Shown here piece after piece: positions 8,435-17,513 of a stretch of 64,000 nucleotides of DNA (within the stretch, counting starts at the first letter, position 1; each line of letters opens with the position of its first letter). The translations under genes and the position numbers were made by a program. A model generated the notes under the pieces. It saw nothing but the letters and a program-made list of their open reading frames with translations. It had not been told where the DNA came from and did no database searches. The stretch covers positions 62,001 through 126,000 of the forward strand of contig NQWY01033934.1 of the NCBI GenBank assembly GCA_019425655.1. The letters are read 5' to 3'. This DNA is from Rhizophagus prolifer (lineage: Eukaryota > Glomeromycota > Glomeromycetes > Glomerales > Glomeraceae).

Positions 8435-9694
8435 TTAAAAGTTTATTGTTAACTGACAATTTTCTTTTGGATTCTCCATATTCAGTTCTCTAAATAATTC
8501 TTTAATAGCTAATGCTAATTTATAAGAAAAATAAGGAGGTACGGCATTTCCAATCATTTTATAATTGGCGCCAACTGAAGAAATAAATTCATAATCATCA
8601 TCAAATGTTTGTAATCTTGCAGCTTCTCTTACAGTTAGTGATCTTGCTTGCTGAGAGTCTGGATGAATATGTCTTAATCCATCTTTATACAAATGAGCAG
8701 GAATAGTATTACTAGCTTCATCTCGACGTAAGACATAATATTTATGTACCGCAGAAGTCTTCCCTGTTCTCTCTGTATAAAGCTTTAAGAGCTCATTTGT
8801 TGAGATATATTTTTTTTCACCAGATTCAATATCTTGTGCTAATAGCTTAAATGTACCTATATCGATACTATTATGAAAACGAGGTTCATGATTTTTTATA
8901 ATTTCTTCTGCGAAAGAGTGTGAATATTTTTTTCCATTTAATTTATACTCTTTAACGGGATATAACTTTGGCAAATCCCCAATAGCATCTTCAACTGTTT
9001 TTAAATGTTCATGATGAGCAGGTAAAATATTGGTATAAAAGTTTCTTAAAGTCGCTTCTGGGTCATTGAACAGATCTTTACGAATACCAATGATTATTAC
9101 TCGATTTCTTTTCTGTGGAACACCGAATAAAGTTAGATCCTGTAAGGCATATTTTTTAAGATCTGAAACAATAGCATAGCCATGCTGATCAAATATTTCT
9201 CTTATCAGATCAACTACTGGGACATCTTTCGGTTTTGCAGATAATAATCCCACAACATTTTCAAAGATAAATACTTTTGGTTTATATTGATCTACAACTT
9301 TAATATAACTTTCGAAAAGATAATTTCTATAATCATCTTTCATACTATTTTTATCTTGAGCTCTACCGGCCAAAGAATATGCCTGACAAGGGGGCCCACC
9401 AATAATAATATCGACAGTCTTATTTCCAATAACTTCATTTAGTCCTTTATGTGAGCCATATTCTGGGTCTTCTTGCCACCCATGGAATAGTTCAGCTGTT
9501 CTCTGAATATCAAATCTTAGAACTTTATCAGCTGCATTTTTTTCATTCCATTTTCGTTCTAGACGATGAATTAAATTAATTACTGGATCTTTTTCCCACT
9601 CAACAGCAGCTAGAAATTCAAAGTCATTAACTTTATGAAAACCTTCAGATAAACCGCCGCAACCAGCGAATAAATCAATAAATGTATAAGTCAT
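8435..9694 (-). CDS. DNA (cytosine-5) methyltransferase, second in operon
   Basis: Transfers a methyl group from SAM to C5 of cytosine in a specific DNA site. All main C5-MTase motifs are present in order: I (DLFAGCGGLSEGF), IV with the catalytic Cys (GGPPCQAYSLAGR), VI (ENVVG), VIII (QKRNRVIIIG), and IX/X (REAARLQTF, IGNAVPP). At 419 residues it is typical. The start at 9694 has GGGAAT upstream and lies 9 bases after the stop of the other methyltransferase; vsr follows 80 bases on. Two different C5 methylases side by side suggest an asymmetric target, one enzyme per strand, or two separate targets. Confidence 0.95.
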   Translation of the reverse strand: MTYTFIDLFAGCGGLSEGFHKVNDFEFLAAVEWEKDPVINLIHRLERKWNEKNAADKVLRFDIQRTAELFHGWQEDPEYGSHKGLNEVIGNKTVDIIIGGPPCQAYSLAGRAQDKNSMKDDYRNYLFESYIKVVDQYKPKVFIFENVVGLLSAKPKDVPVVDLIREIFDQHGYAIVSDLKKYALQDLTLFGVPQKRNRVIIIGIRKDLFNDPEATLRNFYTNILPAHHEHLKTVEDAIGDLPKLYPVKEYKLNGKKYSHSFAEEIIKNHEPRFHNSIDIGTFKLLAQDIESGEKKYISTNELLKLYTERTGKTSAVHKYYVLRRDEASNTIPAHLYKDGLRHIHPDSQQARSLTVREAARLQTFDDDYEFISSVGANYKMIGNAVPPYFSYKLALAIKELFRELNMENPKENCQLTINF

Positions 9695-9703
9695 TTCTAT
9701 TCC

Positions 9704-10765
9704 CTAGTCTAAGTATTTCTTAAGAGCTTTAGCTAAATGAAAACCTAGTAGAGGTGGAACTGCATTTCCAACTTGACGGTATTGTTGAGTTTTGTTTCCA
9801 AAAAACTCAAAGTCATCAGGAAAACTTTGCAGACGGGCATTCTCACGAACTGTAGGTACACGATTCCATTTGTAATGGAAATGATTACGATGGCCTGTGT
9901 CAATGGTCTTGGATGGCTTTTTGCTATGATAACGAGTCCATGCCTCATTAAATTTTCGGCTGTCACCCACGCCTGGAGGTAAATCTTTATGATTTCCACC
10001 TTCTGGTACTAACGAAATAACAGATTTAACCAATTCTGTATGAACTGTTCCTACGTGATTTAAAAGAATAGAGGAATTTTTTCTCATATACTCTTGATAT
10101 TTTGAAAGAGGAGATGAAGGGTATTCCATTCTCTCTTTACCTAAGTCATGTTCTAAACTTGGTAAATCAGAAATAGCTTGTTCACAGGAGATATATTTTT
10201 CAGGAGTTAGTACTGGTTCTGGGAATGAAAACTTTTGTCCATTTTTGATTCCCACAAAGAAAATCCGTTTTCTTATTTGTGGCACACCATAATCAGGAGC
10301 ATATAAAACCTGAAAATTGATTGTATATCCTAGAGCCCCAAATTGTTCAAGGATGGCATTTTTAGCTTTACCATCATATAACGTAGCTAATCCAGGAACA
10401 TTTTCAAGTACAAAAGCTTTTGGTTGAAACAGCTTTACTGCTTCTACCATAGATTGAAAAAGAGTATTTCTAGCATCGTTTTCTTTACGAGTTCCTGTCA
10501 GAGAGAATCCTTGGCACGGTGGTCCTCCAATTATGACGTCAACCTTTTTAGTTTTTATTAATCGGGCCATATCAAGGAGTGTTTCTTTTTTAAACAAGTC
10601 TCCGTGAAATGCAATTGCATCTCCATGATTGTGTTTAAAAGTTTTTAAAGCGATTTCTTCATGATCTACACCAAGTAAAACTTCATAACCTGCATCCATG
10701 AAGCCACGTGATAGACCACCACAACCGGAAAACATATCAATTACAGTTGGTTTGTTTGATGCCAT
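9704..10765 (-). CDS. DNA (cytosine-5) methyltransferase, first in operon
   Basis: A 353-residue C5 methyltransferase with motif I (DMFSGCGGLSRGFM), IV (GGPPCQGFSLTGTR), VI (ENVPG), VIII (QIRKRIFFVG) and X (QVGNAVPPLLG). The target-recognition region differs from that of the 419-residue neighbour, so they are not recent duplicates. The ATG at 10765 has AGGATT upstream. It heads the leftward methyltransferase-methyltransferase-vsr operon and diverges from the McrB/McrC pair across about 190 bases, which would let modification and restriction be controlled from one regulatory region. No controller (C) protein gene was found. Confidence 0.95.
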   Translation of the reverse strand: MASNKPTVIDMFSGCGGLSRGFMDAGYEVLLGVDHEEIALKTFKHNHGDAIAFHGDLFKKETLLDMARLIKTKKVDVIIGGPPCQGFSLTGTRKENDARNTLFQSMVEAVKLFQPKAFVLENVPGLATLYDGKAKNAILEQFGALGYTINFQVLYAPDYGVPQIRKRIFFVGIKNGQKFSFPEPVLTPEKYISCEQAISDLPSLEHDLGKERMEYPSSPLSKYQEYMRKNSSILLNHVGTVHTELVKSVISLVPEGGNHKDLPPGVGDSRKFNEAWTRYHSKKPSKTIDTGHRNHFHYKWNRVPTVRENARLQSFPDDFEFFGNKTQQYRQVGNAVPPLLGFHLAKALKKYLD

Positions 10766-10955
10766 TAATGAATAATCCTGAGAACTTTAAAACTTTGCAG
10801 GAGGGAGTTTAATAGATTTTTAAAAAAAAAGCTGGTGGGAAAGACATAATTTGTCGCTTTAGTTTGATTTATTAGGATAAATAAATAAAATTATAGTTTA
10901 TGATCAGTGTTAATTTTTACCAAGACTAAATAGAATCAGTAGAATGGGAGAAAAG
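10766..10955. promoter_or_regulatory. Divergent control region between methyltransferase and McrB-like genes
   Basis: About 190 AT-rich bases separate two outward-facing operons and must contain promoters for both. GGGAG at 10946-10950 serves as ribosome binding site of the McrB-like gene. No clear operator was recognised. Confidence 0.45.
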
Positions 10956-12665
10956 ATGTCTAAGCTCGTGTGGATTCATAAATTTAATAATAATGAGCTT
11001 GGCGTTAGTACAGAGGGCGGTACAGGAAGAGGGGCTTTTTGCTTGGTTCCTAAAGATGCAATAGATATTTTTCCAACCTTAAATGAAGCGAATTTGTTTA
11101 AAGAAAATGTAAATTTATATGTTAATCGCAATTTTAGGGCAGAAGTAAACTATAGTAAGCCACCGTCTAAAAGTGAATTTAGACTTTCTCTACCTAGAGA
11201 TGTACATACTGATGAGTATGGAAAAATATTAATTCACCCCAATGCAGTAGTTGCATTTTATACATATGAAGATGGGGTGAATATTGATGTCAATAGTAAT
11301 AATTTAAATCTTTCTGATTTTCTTGAAGAGTATAAGGACCGCTCGAAAAATAATAAAGTAATTGAAATAGTTGTAGATGAAAGCTTTCCAGGTGAGCTTG
11401 ACCTTCCAAAAGTAACAAGATTAAGTAAACCATTCATCCTTTTAGCGGGAATTTCTGGTACAGGTAAGACTAGATTTGTAAGAGAGCAAGCTAAAATAAC
11501 TGGAAGTTTATCTCAAACTTACTGTTTAACTTCTGTACGTCCGGATTGGCATGAGCCAAGTGATTTATTGGGATATATTTCTCGCTTAAGTGGAAAAACA
11601 GAATATATAACCACTGATGTACTAAACTTTATAGTTAAAGCCTGGAAGGCGATCGTAGATGCTGAATTGGAAATTAAGTTCGAAAATATTGATGGATATG
11701 GCGAACGCTTTTATGTAAGTGGAAATGTAGTTCAGTTGGAAAAAATTCCACCATTTTGGTTATGTTTGGATGAAATGAATTTAGCCCCAGTAGAGCAATA
11801 TTTTGCAGATTATCTGTCGATATTAGAAACAAGAGAATGGAAGTGGGTAGATACGGATTTTAAATATTTTTCAGATCCTCTGTTGAAGGCTAGTATATTT
11901 CAGCAAGTAGAAAATCCTGTTGGGTTGAGACAAAACTTAGGTTTAGAAGAAGTAAAGTATGATTACATTTGGGAGACTTTCTTTAAATTTGGTTTAGGCT
12001 TGCCGTTTAATCTATTGGTGGCAGGAACCGTGAATATGGATGAAACTACTCATGGGTTCTCAAGGAAAGTTATTGATCGTGCTTTAACTTTTGATTTTGG
12101 AGAGTTTTTCCCAACTGATTATCAAATGTATTTTAATTCTAGTATTAAAAATGAAACTTTAAGTTATCCTATTTATTCTCAGGTAAATATTACTGATTTA
12201 CCTGCTATAGACAGTAATGGTGGGAAAACTATAAGCTTTCTCAATGCCATCAATGAATTATTGCTTAACACTCCGTTTAAGTTGGCTTACCGTGCTTTAA
12301 ATGAACTTTTGCTTGCATTAGTTAGCCAGAAGCCTGGTAACTATTTAGAATTAATCGCTGTTTGGGATGACTTTCTGATGTGCAAAGTATTACCTCGGAT
12401 CGAAGGAGATATTGATAAATTAATGAATGGACTCTCTGAAGAGTCACTATTAGTACAATTGGGGAAAAAAATCCGTATTGAGTTTAAAGATATTATTGAA
12501 CAAAAAACTGGAGAAGATGAATCTGGATCAATTCTCCGTCCTGATCTATATAGAAAAGATAATTCAACTAATTCTCCTATTCAGATTGAATGTAGAAGTT
12601 TGGATAAGTTAAGTTGGATGCAAGAAAGGTTAGAGAGCTCAGGATTTACAAGTTTTTGGCCATGA
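10956..12665 (+). CDS. McrB-like AAA+ GTPase restriction subunit
   Basis: Motor subunit of an McrBC-type nuclease. The AAA+ core shows Walker A GISGTGKT at about residues 165-172, Walker B LCLDEMNLAP at about 268-277, and the McrB signature GTVNMDETTHGF near 358, whose N-x-x-D-type element gives GTP preference in McrB. The N-terminal 150 residues lack a recognisable modified-base reader and may hold the DNA-binding domain. Start at 10956 is chosen because GGGAG lies just upstream; an ATG four codons earlier lacks one. The nuclease gene starts 19 bases after the stop. Similar GTPases act either in type IV systems or as R1 of LlaJI-type systems. Confidence 0.9.
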   Translation: MSKLVWIHKFNNNELGVSTEGGTGRGAFCLVPKDAIDIFPTLNEANLFKENVNLYVNRNFRAEVNYSKPPSKSEFRLSLPRDVHTDEYGKILIHPNAVVAFYTYEDGVNIDVNSNNLNLSDFLEEYKDRSKNNKVIEIVVDESFPGELDLPKVTRLSKPFILLAGISGTGKTRFVREQAKITGSLSQTYCLTSVRPDWHEPSDLLGYISRLSGKTEYITTDVLNFIVKAWKAIVDAELEIKFENIDGYGERFYVSGNVVQLEKIPPFWLCLDEMNLAPVEQYFADYLSILETREWKWVDTDFKYFSDPLLKASIFQQVENPVGLRQNLGLEEVKYDYIWETFFKFGLGLPFNLLVAGTVNMDETTHGFSRKVIDRALTFDFGEFFPTDYQMYFNSSIKNETLSYPIYSQVNITDLPAIDSNGGKTISFLNAINELLLNTPFKLAYRALNELLLALVSQKPGNYLELIAVWDDFLMCKVLPRIEGDIDKLMNGLSEESLLVQLGKKIRIEFKDIIEQKTGEDESGSILRPDLYRKDNSTNSPIQIECRSLDKLSWMQERLESSGFTSFWP

Positions 12666-12684
12666 TTTGGTAGGATAAGCTGTT

Positions 12685-15114
12685 ATGTCTGAATTGCTCT
12701 ATATAAAGACTCCAGAGTTTGAACTATCTGTTTGGTCGAACGATATTTCCAAACGTCGAAAAACTTATATGGATACTATCGGTAAACGTAATAAAAATCT
12801 GCTTAATGGCGAGGGTGGATTACAAAAAAATATTTCATATATTTATTTCTATCCAATGTTAAAGGTGATAAATGTTGAATGCGAAAATAAGTCTTTAGTT
12901 CAGGATGAAAGTTGTTCATTATCAGAAATAGAATTACCAAACCCTCTATTTTTCGAAAACGTACAATATCAATTCGAATGGATTTTTCATAATAATATTC
13001 GTGTGGCAGAACTTCTTCACAAAAGTTTAACATTAAATAGTAGTTTTCGATTTGTCCAGGCTCATCGTAATATGCCAGCTCGTTTAGTAGGTACATTTAA
13101 TACCGAAAATAATGTTGGTTGGATGCGTTTGCCATTAGAGTACAAAACAGATAATCAAACCTTTCGGCATGAAATATCTTTTGAAGTACTACCATCAAAA
13201 ATGGATTTACATACAGATTTACCCGTTATGTATGAGGCAATTGATCAGATATTTCCTTTATGGCGTTTTAGTTTAGTTGAAAAAACAGAACAAAATTCAG
13301 CAAATAGCCATCATCGTGGAAATTTTCCTTTAATGTGGTTGGCTAATTTCTCTAGATTGAGAGAGCGTTTTGAAAAGGGTTTAAAAGTTATTGTTCAAGC
13401 TCCTCATAATAGATTGCAAGCATATTCTACATTTATAAAAGCTGACCGTCTCAAGGGACGAATAAATCAAAAAAACAGTTTGAAAATAAGAGAGGATAAA
13501 GAAAATGGATATTTTAATAAAAAATATAAAATAGAAATCAAAAAATTAAGTGTAGACACTCAGGAAAATAGATTTATTAAATCAGTTGTTTTGACCTGCC
13601 AAAAAAAATTATTTGCTTTTGAGAAAGCCTTAAGAAAAAGTGATCCATTATTAGAAAAACAACGTTTTTCAGAAGCTTTTCTTAATGAATTACATCAGTG
13701 GCAATACCCGTTAAAAAAAATTTTAGCTAATGACTTTTTTAATGAAGTTGGAAATTATACAGAAAAAAATAAAGAGTCACTGGTTCTACAGCAAAAAACA
13801 GGGTACAGCACTGTTTATCGCGTTTGGCAGGATTTAAAATTCTATTTGGATAAGTTTGGAAGCATTTCAACTATTTCAATGAAATCTGTAGCTGAAATAT
13901 ATGAGGTTTGGTGTTTTCTGACTTTAAAAAATATTTTACAAGATGAGTTGGGATTTGAAGAAATTATCACTGGAAAAAATAAACTAGAGTTAAATGAATA
14001 TTTTGAATATCAATTCAAAAATGGGAATAAAGGTGCATTCGAGTTTATCCGAGGGGATGGGGTCAAGGCTAGACTTGCCCATGAGCCAAGATTTACAAAG
14101 TCGTCTAAAGATATCCGCTCTTACTCAGTTAATCAAGAGCCTGATATAGTTTTGGAAATTGAATCAACTCACGGAAAACGATTTGTCTGGTTATTTGATG
14201 CAAAATATAGAATAAAAAATAATGATGATCGTTTTGGTAACGAGGATTCAAACAATAAGGATTATGTACCGGATGATGCAATTAATCAGATGCATCGTTA
14301 TCGAGATGCTTTGATAGAAATTAGAACTAAAAAAACATCTGCGGGGCAATATTTCTTAAAAAGTCGGCCTGTAATTGGAGCATTTGCATTATATCCTGGT
14401 AATTTTGATCAGTTGAATCTTAAAGTGGGAAATCCCTATCAAAAATCTATAGATGAAATTGGCATAGGAGCATTTGCTCTATTACCTAATAACAAGGAAG
14501 GCGACAAAAGTGGGTATCATTGGCTATTAACATATTTATCTGGTCAAATAGAAGCGGTACAAACTCTTGATGAAAAATCAGGGGATACTTTTGATGAAAA
14601 ATTATATCTCAAGGAGCCTGCTCGTATCCCATATAGTGGTATGAAACAAATTTTATACCCTGACTTGATAATGACGGCAGCTTTAACTGAAAATGAAGAA
14701 AAGAATGACACTTATTTTGACAGTTTCAGAAATGGTGTTGCTCAAAGCTTTTCTTTGCCTGCAGATCTCTTAGTTAGTAAGTATTCTATTCATATTTTAA
14801 ATGAAATAAGATACTTGGGATTGGCAATTCCATCAGTTGAAGATACTTCCATAAAAAATATTGATAAAATTTGGCCGGTAAAAAAAATTGATATCATTTT
14901 AAGTAATGATACTGTCCAGAGAGGGAGGGATGGAAAACAACCTTCTATGTATTATAAATTTGAGTTAGGGCAACCTTTATTTTTGATGAATAATATTTCT
15001 AATATTCCTGATAAAGTATTTACAGACTCTATAGTATTGACTACTTTGGAAAGATTGGAAAATATTAAAGACTTTACGAAATTAAAATGTGTTTATAGTG
15101 ATCTAGTTTATTGA
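12685..15114 (+). CDS. McrC-like nuclease subunit (DUF2357 / PD-(D/E)xK)
   Basis: An 809-residue partner of the McrB-like GTPase. The C-terminal half has the PD-(D/E)xK core: PDIVLEIE at about residue 485 and FDAKYR at about 505, the DAKY form typical of McrC. The N-terminal 350 residues fit the DUF2357 region found in larger McrC relatives and would contact the GTPase. It is much longer than E. coli McrC, again like restriction subunits of composite systems. It is co-transcribed with the GTPase gene (19-base gap) and followed by a hairpin terminator. Very AT-rich. Confidence 0.88.
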   Translation: MSELLYIKTPEFELSVWSNDISKRRKTYMDTIGKRNKNLLNGEGGLQKNISYIYFYPMLKVINVECENKSLVQDESCSLSEIELPNPLFFENVQYQFEWIFHNNIRVAELLHKSLTLNSSFRFVQAHRNMPARLVGTFNTENNVGWMRLPLEYKTDNQTFRHEISFEVLPSKMDLHTDLPVMYEAIDQIFPLWRFSLVEKTEQNSANSHHRGNFPLMWLANFSRLRERFEKGLKVIVQAPHNRLQAYSTFIKADRLKGRINQKNSLKIREDKENGYFNKKYKIEIKKLSVDTQENRFIKSVVLTCQKKLFAFEKALRKSDPLLEKQRFSEAFLNELHQWQYPLKKILANDFFNEVGNYTEKNKESLVLQQKTGYSTVYRVWQDLKFYLDKFGSISTISMKSVAEIYEVWCFLTLKNILQDELGFEEIITGKNKLELNEYFEYQFKNGNKGAFEFIRGDGVKARLAHEPRFTKSSKDIRSYSVNQEPDIVLEIESTHGKRFVWLFDAKYRIKNNDDRFGNEDSNNKDYVPDDAINQMHRYRDALIEIRTKKTSAGQYFLKSRPVIGAFALYPGNFDQLNLKVGNPYQKSIDEIGIGAFALLPNNKEGDKSGYHWLLTYLSGQIEAVQTLDEKSGDTFDEKLYLKEPARIPYSGMKQILYPDLIMTAALTENEEKNDTYFDSFRNGVAQSFSLPADLLVSKYSIHILNEIRYLGLAIPSVEDTSIKNIDKIWPVKKIDIILSNDTVQRGRDGKQPSMYYKFELGQPLFLMNNISNIPDKVFTDSIVLTTLERLENIKDFTKLKCVYSDLVY

Positions 15115-15236
15115 ATTATTTGAAATATTGGTAATGGGGCAAGTGTCAGAAGTAGTCTTGTAGAAGAAAGTAAAATGCTATTACAGCTACTTTTAACTTA
15201 TTTTCAGAAGGGTATCCCACTAAAATTCTCAATAAA

Positions 15237-15266
15237 AAAACCACTTATGATAAGTGGTTTTTATTC
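15237..15266 (+). terminator. Bidirectional terminator between convergent genes
   Basis: Stem AAACCACTTA / TAAGTGGTTT with a TGA loop, A-run before and T-run after, lying between the McrC-like gene and the leftward secreted protein gene. Confidence 0.8.
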
Positions 15267-15322
15267 TTAAATTTTTCAACAATAAGAGTAAATAAAAAGT
15301 TAGTAACAATTTTAAAAGATTT

Positions 15323-15766
15323 TTACTTAGTAGCAACTAGATAGTAAAGCATATTACCCATTCCATTTTTTCCTTTACTGATGACTTTAAACTTACCTGT
15401 CAAATGACCAGTTTCTGTATTCCATTGTATGTATGGAGCACATTTATCAATAGTCGTCTCTGCATTCGGGTTGTTAATCTTGTCGCATTCTATGTAAGCC
15501 TCATATTTCACTGTACCAATAGGAGCTATATTAAATGTTGGGCTTACTGAGCGATAACCATAAGTAATAAAATCAAAATCATTTGGGTTTTGTATGAGTA
15601 AATCTAGTTGAACAATTTTGTTATGATTTTTCTTAAGGAATTTAGCAAAGTTCACATCTTTTTTAGGTATTCCTTTATAGCTGGGAATAGGGGTCGCATA
15701 GAGATTAAAACCCACTGACATGAGTGTACTAATAAGGAGAAGTTTTGTGAGGTTAATAATTTTCAT
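15323..15766 (-). CDS. Small secreted protein of unknown function
   Basis: 147 residues with a clear signal peptide (MKIINLTKLLLISTLMSVGF, then NLYATP) and likely cleavage after the Ala of YAT or nearby. The start at 15766 is preferred over a frame extending to 15799 because it has AGGA about ten bases upstream and begins the signal directly. The mature part is polar, with two cysteines (ECDK and DKCAP) that could form a disulphide. No family recognised. AT-rich like the defence island it follows; convergent with the McrC-like gene. Confidence 0.65.
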   Translation of the reverse strand: MKIINLTKLLLISTLMSVGFNLYATPIPSYKGIPKKDVNFAKFLKKNHNKIVQLDLLIQNPNDFDFITYGYRSVSPTFNIAPIGTVKYEAYIECDKINNPNAETTIDKCAPYIQWNTETGHLTGKFKVISKGKNGMGNMLYYLVATK

Positions 15767-15856
15767 AGACAATTCCTGATGTATTTTTCTTAATAGCAAA
15801 ACTTTATAGGTGATTTAGTAAGTATTTGTTCTAATGATATATTGCTTATAATAATA

Positions 15857-15886
15857 AAGTAAGAGCTCTGCTGAGCTCTTTTTTAT
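15857..15886. terminator. Hairpin AAGAGCTC / GAGCTCTT
   Basis: Eight-base stem with loop TGCT and a T-run on the plus strand. It lies just after the stop of the leftward 283-residue gene; on that strand the T-run is weak, so its working direction is uncertain. Confidence 0.55.
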
Positions 15887-16738
15887 TTAATTAGATATGG
15901 GCTCTTCAAGAGAGGTTCTTTCAATTGCTTCACTTTCTAATAGATATAATTCATTAATTAAAAGAAATTCTCTAAACATTTGAGCATAGTTTTCAGTTGA
16001 CTCTCGATGTGCTCTAGCATTACGAAAGGCCATATAAGTGCCTGTAAATAAATTAGCTCTACCTTTTATCTCTCCAATATCAGGCACTTTCCAAGTTAAT
16101 AATGCATTATCACCTTGAAAAGACTGAGAAAATAGCTTGTAGCTGTGTTCAGTTAACTTGGTGCGATCTCTAACAATATCTTCTAGACGCTTATAAGCTT
16201 TTAGAAGAGCTGAGTCAGGATCGTGCTTAAAAAGTAGAGCAAGGTCAAAAATTCTATCATCTAAAATTGAATAAGGTAGTTCTAGAGGATAGTAGCGTTT
16301 AGACTTATTAGTTGCAGAAACTTCTTTTGTAAAAGGATAGATATAATCGTGTAGTCTGATTGGGCGGATAATTTCTTGTTTAAATAGAAGCTCAATCTCT
16401 GAGTCATTCAAAGTAGAATTATTTGCGTTTCTTAAAATTTTTGAACTTACCAAGATTTCTTCTGTTTCTATCTCATGTCTTTTTAATAATGTTAGTGCTG
16501 TTGCTAAGCCCCTAGGTCCTTCACCCATATATCCAGAGGTAAAACCTGAGCGTATCACATAAAAGCTCTCATTTTCGTCTTTAATAATAAAGGCATGAGT
16601 CTGCTCATTGGTAAGAAGCAAAGCATAGGTTAAATCTGAATGAGTTTGAATTAAATTACAAAGACTCATTAGACAGGTTTGAGTTATTCCCTGATTTCCC
16701 CAATACTCTACGTGATAATAATTTTCAGTTTTAAACAT
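15887..16738 (-). CDS. Ymh/TIGR02391-like protein with HEPN-type RNxxxH motif
   Basis: 283 residues. The C-terminal third (LFTGTYMAFRNARAHRE) resembles the Ymh/TIGR02391 family often found in phage and defence loci. It carries R239-N-A-R-A-H244, an R-x4-H pattern like that of HEPN RNases. The N-terminal half has a conserved-looking turn SGFTSGYMGEGPRGLA and no recognised fold. No signal peptide or membrane segment, so cytosolic. It sits at the right edge of the AT-rich defence island with its own promoter region. An abortive-infection or toxin role is inference from motif and position only. Confidence 0.6.
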   Translation of the reverse strand: MFKTENYYHVEYWGNQGITQTCLMSLCNLIQTHSDLTYALLLTNEQTHAFIIKDENESFYVIRSGFTSGYMGEGPRGLATALTLLKRHEIETEEILVSSKILRNANNSTLNDSEIELLFKQEIIRPIRLHDYIYPFTKEVSATNKSKRYYPLELPYSILDDRIFDLALLFKHDPDSALLKAYKRLEDIVRDRTKLTEHSYKLFSQSFQGDNALLTWKVPDIGEIKGRANLFTGTYMAFRNARAHRESTENYAQMFREFLLINELYLLESEAIERTSLEEPISN

Positions 16739-16949
16739 TTGAATAATTAGTAGTTGTTAAATGTAGAATGAATAATGAAATATAATTTATTAAAAATCTA
16801 TAGCTTATAGAAATATGAGTTCACTGTAATTTTTTAATCTTAATTTATTTGGAACAATCAAATTCCCCCCAAGGCCCCCGTGCCACAACAGAACTTTAAT
16901 TTTTTGCGCTGATTTAAAGTAATCCACCATTGCGACACAGAGATAAGGG
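16739..16949. other. Intergenic right edge of the defence island
   Basis: Base composition changes here from very AT-rich to core-like around 16860, where ATTCCCCCC and GGCCCCCG stretches appear. No ssrA-like repeat could be matched, so the right end of the island is not fixed. Confidence 0.4.
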
Positions 16950-16970
16950 AGCTAAACCAAACGCTTAGCC
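16950..16970. repeat. 21-bp repeat, copy 1
   Basis: Overlaps the stop of the small lipoprotein gene; 19 of 21 bases equal 17868-17888. On the minus strand it folds as GCTAA(G/A)C against GTTTAGC. Confidence 0.6.
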
Positions 16971-17249
16971 CATGTCTTTTTTATCGCACCGCCGCATCAC
17001 GCTAAAAAAAGTAGGGGCAAAGTCCTGTGGGAGAGCAGGACTTTGCAAACTGACATGTTCTAGGCGTTGCATAAGCTGAGGCGAATACACTTGTTCGAGC
17101 CGTTGGTAAATACAGTCGCAACTGGCTTGGGTATGCCCACCAGACAGGCAAATTTTTTCAAACTCCTGCTGCGTGCGAAGATCACAACCCGAAACGCTGT
17201 AATCACCGATCACAAGGCCTAAAACCAAAATAGTTTTGTAAAATTTCAT
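16965..17249 (-). CDS. Small lipoprotein, unknown function
   Basis: 94 residues with a short signal ending in VSGC, an acceptable lipobox, so probably a lipoprotein. The mature part has Cys pairs (KICLSGG, SCDCIYQRLE), a YSPQLMQRL helix and SLQSPALPQDFAP. No known domain recognised. Its sequence from the CDC motif onward is clearly related to a truncated frame at 22911-23063, on the same strand beyond the porin/transport cluster. GC content is like the core chromosome. Confidence 0.7.
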   Translation of the reverse strand: MKFYKTILVLGLVIGDYSVSGCDLRTQQEFEKICLSGGHTQASCDCIYQRLEQVYSPQLMQRLEHVSLQSPALPQDFAPTFFSVMRRCDKKDMG

Positions 17250-17513
17250 ATTATTCTCGTAATGATTGGGGATATATCAATGAGAAAAAATAAACCGCTA
17301 TATTTTAAGTTTTAAAATCATTTTTAAAGGCAATAGTTAACCCGCCTATAAAAGCAATAAAATAGAATGACTTAAATTTTAAAATAAAAATAATTTATAA
17401 ATTTGAAAATTTAGATAATAGAAAACCCAAATTTTAAATAAATAAAAAGTTTATAAGGGAGAGGGGATTAATCTAAAAAAGGTCATGGTTAACTCCTAAA
17501 AATTTATGGAGCT
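17250..17513. other. AT-rich intergenic DNA left of the folded element
   Basis: About 260 bases of extreme AT content with no reading frame of note; it should include the promoter of the small lipoprotein gene (minus strand). AT-rich DNA resumes at 17755 and runs to the porin terminator. Confidence 0.4.

Noticed and set aside
10766-10955. Possible controller-protein gene of the restriction locus
   Set aside because: The divergent region is too short and has no open frame with a helix-turn-helix.
16855-16925. C-rich stretch considered as the right-hand ssrA att copy of the island
   Set aside because: It does not align with the ssrA 3' end or with the copy at 6651-6732 beyond a few C residues.
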